A program made the translations under genes and the position numbers. A stretch of 64,000 bases of DNA from Clostridia bacterium (GTDB taxonomy: Bacteria; Bacillota; Clostridia; UBA1212; UBA1255): the NCBI GenBank assembly GCA_017517275.1, contig JAFWZX010000011.1:1-64000 (forward strand). Direction: 5' to 3'. Below the pieces are notes generated by a model. It saw only the letters and a list, made by a program, of their open reading frames with translations. It ran no database searches and had not been told where the DNA came from. This document shows positions 58,582 to 64,000 of this stretch, piece by piece (the stretch's first letter is position 1; the number at the start of each line of letters is the position of its first letter).

Positions 58582-60864
58582 TTACTCTTTTTCTAATTTG
58601 GCATAAGCTATAACAAGTCGCTTCATGCCTGATTGATCAAACATTATTTCGGCAGTCTTATTGGGGCCATCACCAAGAACTTTTGATACGGTACCTCTTC
58701 CGAATTTCTTATGAATAACACGCATCCCGACCTCAACGTCTGTAAGACCATCGTTTTTAGATTGAGCCTGCATAGATTGCCTTATATCTCCGGCAGACAT
58801 TTTCGGAATGGTGTAACTCTGACTTTGCTGTTTTGCGTGTGAAAAAACATTACTATTGTTAAAGAAAGGCTCTTCATCGTCAAAATTATAACTTCGCTTC
58901 TTTTCAAAATTGCTTTTAATGCCTGTCATGCTAAGCTTATCTTCAGGTATTTCTTTTAAAAACTCAGACGGTCTGTTTGACTGGGTTCTGCCGTACAACA
59001 TTCTTGAGGAAGTATACGTCAAATATAACTTCTTCATCGCACGAGTTATGGCAACATAGCACAAACGACGTTCTTCGTCAAGTCCTTCGCCGGATTCAAA
59101 AGACTTAAGAGACGGAAAAATCGATTCCTCCATGCCCATTATAAATACAACCGGAAATTCCAAACCTTTAGCACTATGTATTGTCATCAATGTTACTACA
59201 TTCCTGTCCTCAGGTGCAATATCCTTATCCGTTTCAGAATTTAACGCTACGAATTCCAGAAACTCTGCGAAGCTGGGTTTTGCAATCCCGTAGCTAATCT
59301 GTTCCTGTTCGAATTCGTTTGCCACAGAGAGGAATTCCATTAAGTTCTCTATTTTGGACTCAGCTTCCGGTGTTTCTTCTGCTCTGTATTCATTTATAAG
59401 CCCTGATGCGTTTAGCACGTTTTCCACAAAATCCTTTATGCCCATAGTGTCCTGACTGAGCATAATTTCCATCAAGGATTGGGCAAAGTTCATTAACTTT
59501 TCAGAGACTTTTCTTAACTCAGGATAAGCACTGCTACACGTTAAAACATTAAAGAAAGACATTCCTGTTTTATCTGCAATTTCTTCAATCTTTGATACAG
59601 TTGTGTTTCCTATGCCTCTTTTGGGAACGTTTATGATACGCTTTACTGCAACATCATCGTCAGGATTATTACACACTCTCAAATAAGCCAACAAATCTTT
59701 TATTTCTTTTCTTTCATAGTAACGGAATCCGCCAAAAATTCTGTACGGTATTCCTAATCTTACCAATGCACTTTCGGGAGTGTTGGACAGAGCGTTCATT
59801 CTGTATAAGATAGCAAAATCACTATACTTGTATTCACCTCGCAATACGCTCTTTTGTATCTCGGTTGCGATAAAATTTGCTTCTGAATTCTGATTATCGG
59901 CACAATGGCAAATAATCTTCTCACCGGCCTCTTGTGCCGTCCACAGTGCTTTTCCTTTTCTCGACGTATTGTGCTTAATCACTCCGTTTGCTGCATCAAG
60001 AATATTTTGTGTAGATCTGTAATTTTGTTCAAGTTTAATCACCTTACAGTTTGCATATTCTTTTTCAAAGTCAAGAATATTCCTGATATCTGCACCTCTG
60101 AAGCTATATATACTTTGGTCATCATCACCTACAACACAAATATTTTTATATTTTTTTGCTAACATTGACACGAAATAATATTGCGCCTTATTCGTATCCT
60201 GATATTCATCCACCATTATATATCTGAATCTTTCCTGATAATGCTCCAGGACATCAGGATTCTTTTTAAAAAGCTCAATTACGTTGATTATCATGTCATC
60301 AAAATCCATTGCATTATTTGCTTTTAGAGAATTTTGATACATTTCGTATGCCTTACCGTACATTTCAGCATCGTAACTGCCTTTCGTCACTGCCGCATAT
60401 GCATGAGGCGACATCATTTCGTCTTTTGCCTTTGATATTACAGCCTTAATAGACTTTGCCGGTATACGTTTATCGTCTATATTAAGCTTTCGCTGACACT
60501 CTCTAATTACCTGTAACGATTCATTCTCATCATAAATAGTAAAATTACTGTTGTATCCTATCCGATCTGCATTCTGTCTTAATATTTTTCCGGCTGCAGA
60601 GTGAAAAGTACACAGCCACATTCCATCAATGTGTCCGTTTAATAAGTGCTCCGTTCTATCATGCATTTCTCTTGCTGCTTTATTAGTAAAAGTAATGGCA
60701 AGAATCTTATATGGCAACACACCACACTCTCCTACAAGATGCGCTATCCTATAGGTCAATACTCTTGTCTTACCGCTTCCGGCACCTGCCAAAATAAGCA
60801 ACGGACCGTCTACGTGAGTAGCAGCTTCGTATTGTTGGGGATTTAATTCGTTTTGTAAAATCAT
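58582..60864 (-). CDS. pcrA: ATP-dependent DNA helicase PcrA/UvrD
   Basis: Superfamily 1A 3'-5' helicase. Walker A GAGSGKT near residue 28, motif II DEYQDTN, motif [17 protein letters not shown], motif [10 protein letters not shown], motif [13 protein letters not shown], and a C-terminal Tudor-like RNA-polymerase-binding domain ([18 protein letters not shown]). 760 residues is normal. Its start overlaps the rlmB stop by one base. Together with UvrA/B and RadA it covers excision repair and fork processing. Confidence 0.96.
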   Translation of the reverse strand: MILQNELNPQQYEAATHVDGPLLILAGAGSGKTRVLTYRIAHLVGECGVLPYKILAITFTNKAAREMHDRTEHLLNGHIDGMWLCTFHSAAGKILRQNADRIGYNSNFTIYDENESLQVIRECQRKLNIDDKRIPAKSIKAVISKAKDEMMSPHAYAAVTKGSYDAEMYGKAYEMYQNSLKANNAMDFDDMIINVIELFKKNPDVLEHYQERFRYIMVDEYQDTNKAQYYFVSMLAKKYKNICVVGDDDQSIYSFRGADIRNILDFEKEYANCKVIKLEQNYRSTQNILDAANGVIKHNTSRKGKALWTAQEAGEKIICHCADNQNSEANFIATEIQKSVLRGEYKYSDFAILYRMNALSNTPESALVRLGIPYRIFGGFRYYERKEIKDLLAYLRVCNNPDDDVAVKRIINVPKRGIGNTTVSKIEEIADKTGMSFFNVLTCSSAYPELRKVSEKLMNFAQSLMEIMLSQDTMGIKDFVENVLNASGLINEYRAEETPEAESKIENLMEFLSVANEFEQEQISYGIAKPSFAEFLEFVALNSETDKDIAPEDRNVVTLMTIHSAKGLEFPVVFIMGMEESIFPSLKSFESGEGLDEERRLCYVAITRAMKKLYLTYTSSRMLYGRTQSNRPSEFLKEIPEDKLSMTGIKSNFEKKRSYNFDDEEPFFNNSNVFSHAKQQSQSYTIPKMSAGDIRQSMQAQSKNDGLTDVEVGMRVIHKKFGRGTVSKVLGDGPNKTAEIMFDQSGMKRLVIAYAKLEKE

Positions 60865-61634
60865 TATTTATGATACCTTCCTTTGAAAACCTCATACATA
60901 ACTAATCCGGCTGCAACAGATGCATTAAGAGAAGAGACTTTACCTACCATAGGAATTGTTATTATATAGTCACATTTCTTTCTTACAAGCTCGCCTATAC
61001 CGTATCCTTCGCTTCCGATAACAAGTCCTATCGGTCCTGAATAATCCGCTTTGAAAAATTCCGTTTCACCTCCGGCATCAGTCCCGGCAATCCACAGTCC
61101 CTCTTTTTTCAAATCATCGATAACGGTTGGCAGATTAGCCACTCTTGCAATAAGCATGTGTGAGAGTGCTCCGGCAGATGCTTTAGCAACAGCACCGGTT
61201 AATTGTACACTTCGTCTTTTTGGAATAATAATACCGTGCACACCGCATGCTTCCGCCGTTCTGATCATCGCTCCAAGATTATGAGGATCTTGTATCTCAT
61301 CTAAAATAAGAATAAAAGGATTTTCATTTTTTTCACGAGCTTTATTAAGAATATCTTCTACGAGTGCATATTCTCCTGCAGAAACATACATAACTACGCC
61401 CTGGTGGTTTTTATGCCCGCAGATATCGTCTAACTTCTTTCTATCTACAGTCTGGTATACAATCTGTTTATCTCTTGCAAGAGATAAAATAACTTTTATA
61501 GATCCGCTGTTATCGCCTTGTGCAATTAACAATTTATTTATACTCATTTCAGAGCGCAGAGCTTCAATAACAGGATTGCGCCCGTATAATATCTCGGAAT
61601 TTTCTGAATTACTATCAAAATTATACTTACTCAT
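60864..61634 (-). CDS. rlmB: 23S rRNA (guanosine-2'-O-)-methyltransferase RlmB
   Basis: SPOUT-fold methyltransferase of the TrmH/RlmB family. N-terminal substrate-binding domain (ILYGRNPVIEALRS), then LDEIQDPHNLGAMIRTAEACGVHGIIIPKR and the trefoil-knot motifs IGSEGYGIGELVRKKCD and IPMVGKVSSLNASVAAGLVMYE. I place the start at the ATG at 61634 (MSKYNFDSNS), behind AAGGGGGA. ~256 residues. It overlaps mrnC by eight bases. Confidence 0.93.
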   Translation of the reverse strand: MSKYNFDSNSENSEILYGRNPVIEALRSEMSINKLLIAQGDNSGSIKVILSLARDKQIVYQTVDRKKLDDICGHKNHQGVVMYVSAGEYALVEDILNKAREKNENPFILILDEIQDPHNLGAMIRTAEACGVHGIIIPKRRSVQLTGAVAKASAGALSHMLIARVANLPTVIDDLKKEGLWIAGTDAGGETEFFKADYSGPIGLVIGSEGYGIGELVRKKCDYIITIPMVGKVSSLNASVAAGLVMYEVFKGRYHK

Positions 61635-62040
61635 TTTGTCCCCCTTGTCCAATCTCAATTGCCCTTGACAATAATATCTCAAGGCGCTGTTCGTCTCCTT
61701 TAAGATACGTATGTCCGATCAATGCCTCAAAGCCGGTTGCACATCTGTAATCGTGAACACTGGCATTCTTGGGAACAGTATGCGAATGTGCGTTTCTGCC
61801 TCGTCTTACAACGTCCAGCTCTTGTTCTGTAAGTTCAGACTCAAGTTCTGATAAAATATGCGCTTGCGCCGCACAGCAAACGAATCTTACACTTTTTTTA
61901 TGGAGGTGATTAACGTCTAATCTGCCACTGGTCTGTATCAGATGATTTCTGACGTACACTTCATAGACACTATCGCCGACATATGCCAGCACCAGCGGTT
62001 TGATTTGAGCTAATTCCTTTTGTGAATACGTTTTATTCAA
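61627..62040 (-). CDS. mrnC: Mini-ribonuclease 3
   Basis: RNase III catalytic domain without a dsRBD, which matures 23S rRNA in Firmicutes. 137 residues. VLAYVGDSVYEVYVRNHL carries the acidic catalytic residues, and RGRNAHSHTVPKNASVHDYR and TGFEALIGHTYL complete the fold. The start is a TTG two bases after the stop of the glycosidase gene. In most Firmicutes it follows cysS; here it follows a surface glycosidase. Confidence 0.93.
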   Translation of the reverse strand: MNKTYSQKELAQIKPLVLAYVGDSVYEVYVRNHLIQTSGRLDVNHLHKKSVRFVCCAAQAHILSELESELTEQELDVVRRGRNAHSHTVPKNASVHDYRCATGFEALIGHTYLKGDEQRLEILLSRAIEIGQGGQNE

Positions 62041-62042
62041 TA

Positions 62043-64000
62043 TTATGCCGTCCGTTTCTTTTTAATTTTTATCGTTGTAGACATTATTAACAAGGATATT
62101 GCAGTCAATACTAAAGCAGATGCTGTAATAATTACGTTCTTAACTTTCATTTTAAGACTTGTGTCCTGAATAAAGGTCATACCGTCAACTATATCCTCTG
62201 TTTTTATAACGTCAAAATATGGATCATTCCAAAAATTATTAGTATTTGCCTCCAAGACTTCATTAACAATATAAGTCTCTTTTATTCTTTTGTTCGCAGC
62301 TACAATTGCGTTATACACATCTCCTGAGTCGCATCTCCAGCTGGTTGGATCATTAAATCCTGCCCTGTCTGACCTGAACGTCCACCAATGCGTCAGCTGA
62401 ACACCATTTTCAATAATACTATCAAGATAATCAACATTAATGTCTACGTAATTATCAAGTGAAGTATCCATTGTTCCGGCTGATTCACCATTATACAAAG
62501 GTTTTGATAACAAATGCGACTCATTCATTAACAGTGAAAATCCATATTGTGACAATTCTCCTGACTCATCAATATAAATTGATTCATTGGATAAAGATGT
62601 CATACCTATGCCATACGTATGAGTGCTCATCACGTCGAGAGATTTGTTTAAAACCCACAAAGCTTTAAGTCTTTGTTCCGCGGTATCAACGTTCCAATCG
62701 CATGCGCTGTCACCTCTCATAACGCCTTCTAACAAATGCCATTGAGCAGGTCTTAAAATAGCATCCCCGCCTGATATAATATGTGTATTATCAAATTCTC
62801 TGATCTTTGCTGCACAATCCCTGTAAAATTCGCTAAGTTGAAGAAGCGAATAACTAACGTCTGTTATCTGACACCCAATGTCGGCTTTCAGATTCGCCTC
62901 GTTTTGTATCTCCCACATTAGCACTGTATCTCGGTCCTTATATTTATTAATAAACTTTTCAAGATACTTATACATATTCTGACGAGATTCACTATTTGCA
63001 TCCGCAACAAGATCTACAGTGCTTTCATTTTCATTAACCCATCCTGATTGTGAAATATACTGTTTTGGAGTGAATACATCCGAAATTAAATTCATACACA
63101 CGACAACCCTTATATTATACATGTCGCATAAATCAAACATCTCATCCATAGCTTTCAAATACAAATTCATTTCATCGCTATCATACATGATGCCTGCTAA
63201 TGCGCCTGACGAACAGAAGACACGAATTGTTTTAAAACCGTCTCTACTGAGCTGCTCCAACGCCGCTTTGGCCGCAGAATATCTTTGGGATTCATCATTG
63301 TATTCTGAATTTGGAACATAATCGGCCATTATCTGGGTAAATAAATCGTATTTATTAAAGCTTATCTCATAATACGGTTCACCATTCATATAAAGAGCGT
63401 TGTTTAACGAAACCAATAAATTATCTTTCTTATACTTTCCTGTGGTGATAACTAACATTTTATGTGCTTTATCGTACCAAACTTTTGCATTTATTGTTTC
63501 ATTTATGAAATTTACTGAAACAAAGAAAGTATCTCCGTAGGTCTCATGAGAATTATTTACATTTATTTTCTTAATCTCATCTGTCAGCTTGTTGAGAATT
63601 GACACCTCATTAGAAGACACCGCACCGCTAATCTTAACAGTATCATTCTCCATAGAATAAACGGCACCTAATTTATCATAAGAAACGTTAAAGCCGAGGC
63701 ATTTATATAGTGCAACTCCATCAACAAATACGTTTTTATTTTTTATAACAGGTGCATTCTGGAAATATAATCTCTTATTATTTGCATACACTGTAATATC
63801 CGAGCTGTCTTCCTCCTGCGGAAGTGAAATAGTAGGAATCTCCCCTGTCTGCTGTGAAGAATACTTTTGAGCATACTTCTTACCTTTTACATAAACTTCA
63901 ACATTATCTATTCTTACGTATGATAAAACATCCGGATTAATATTCTCAGCCGGCGTATTATCTGTAACAGCAATTCTCATGCCCGTCACAGTATACAAGG
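62043..64000 (-). CDS. Membrane-anchored GH5-like glycosidase (5' end beyond window)
   Basis: The frame is still open at the right edge, so the N-terminus is missing; the TTG at 63998 is internal. The visible 651 residues contain the end of a beta-rich domain, a copper amine oxidase-type domain (residues ~70-185) and a TIM-barrel glycosidase. The likely acid/base is Glu367 in WEIQNEAN and the likely nucleophile is Glu505 in YNGESAG, as in clan GH-A (GH5-like). A C-terminal membrane segment (~617-640) followed by KIKKKRTA would anchor it outside the cell. The substrate is unknown. It appears to be first in the run that continues through mrnC, rlmB, pcrA and his. Confidence 0.8.
   Translation of the reverse strand, partial: LYTVTGMRIAVTDNTPAENINPDVLSYVRIDNVEVYVKGKKYAQKYSSQQTGEIPTISLPQEEDSSDITVYANNKRLYFQNAPVIKNKNVFVDGVALYKCLGFNVSYDKLGAVYSMENDTVKISGAVSSNEVSILNKLTDEIKKINVNNSHETYGDTFFVSVNFINETINAKVWYDKAHKMLVITTGKYKKDNLLVSLNNALYMNGEPYYEISFNKYDLFTQIMADYVPNSEYNDESQRYSAAKAALEQLSRDGFKTIRVFCSSGALAGIMYDSDEMNLYLKAMDEMFDLCDMYNIRVVVCMNLISDVFTPKQYISQSGWVNENESTVDLVADANSESRQNMYKYLEKFINKYKDRDTVLMWEIQNEANLKADIGCQITDVSYSLLQLSEFYRDCAAKIREFDNTHIISGGDAILRPAQWHLLEGVMRGDSACDWNVDTAEQRLKALWVLNKSLDVMSTHTYGIGMTSLSNESIYIDESGELSQYGFSLLMNESHLLSKPLYNGESAGTMDTSLDNYVDINVDYLDSIIENGVQLTHWWTFRSDRAGFNDPTSWRCDSGDVYNAIVAANKRIKETYIVNEVLEANTNNFWNDPYFDVIKTEDIVDGMTFIQDTSLKMKVKNVIITASALVLTAISLLIMSTTIKIKKKRTA

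Overview
The window is a gene-dense, low-GC (roughly 40% by eye) stretch of a bacterial chromosome, about 96% coding. It comes from an endospore-forming Clostridia-type Firmicute. The evidence is a spoIIAA-spoIIAB-sigF operon followed by spoVAC-D-E, together with whiA, mutS2, mini-RNase III, a CIRCE-controlled groESL, tsaB/tsaE and Hsp100 ATPases of the ClpC and ClpE types. I cannot name a genus. Almost everything is on the minus strand; only the IS remnant at the left edge and the glcK and galK-ktrB-ktrA loci are on the plus strand.

Layout. 1-534: the right end of an insertion sequence. 0.58-17.7 kb (minus): one long run starting at a strong promoter before rplM and passing through rpsI, tsaE, tsaB, rimI, a phosphohexomutase, dnaE, a GT39-like membrane protein, pfkA, a DUF5685 protein, a J-domain protein with a cysteine-rich tail, mutS2, an ABC-F ATPase and malQ. 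18.0-18.9 kb (plus): ROK glucokinase. 19.0-22.9 kb (minus): carD, a small membrane protein, truA and a secreted beta-helix-like protein. 23.0-26.3 kb (plus): galactokinase and a two-gene Ktr/Trk potassium uptake system. 26.3-33.2 kb (minus): a nucleoside hydrolase-ribokinase fusion, holA, a ClpC-like ATPase and radA. 33.3-48.2 kb (minus): uvrB, uvrA, clpE, a HelD-like helicase, whiA, the spoIIA operon, spoVAC-D-E and a truncated-type ComEC. 48.2-51.0 kb: two paralogous NlpC/P60-like proteins and a beta-helix protein. 51.1-53.2 kb: groES-groEL. 53.3-64.0 kb (minus): a membrane-anchored GH5-like glycosidase (cut by the window edge), mrnC, rlmB, pcrA and a partial histidine operon that begins with a hisZ-hisG fusion.

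How the genes work together. Glucokinase, galactokinase, the phosphohexomutase, MalQ and 6-phosphofructokinase point to sugar and alpha-glucan use. The GH5-like protein and the two beta-helix proteins suggest polysaccharide handling. UvrA, UvrB, PcrA, RadA and the HelD-like factor cover DNA repair and RNA polymerase turnover, and the DNA repair-Hsp100-HelD-WhiA-sporulation run is nearly continuous. The most unusual items are the nucleoside hydrolase-ribokinase fusion, the HisZ-HisG fusion, the NlpC-like pair with its beta-helix neighbour, the J-domain/DUF5685 pair, a CIRCE element that shares a half-site with a second dyad over the groE promoter, and a 10-bp phased repeat between rplM and glcK. 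No intergenic stretch exceeds 300 bases. I saw no tRNA, rRNA, CRISPR array or classical riboswitch.
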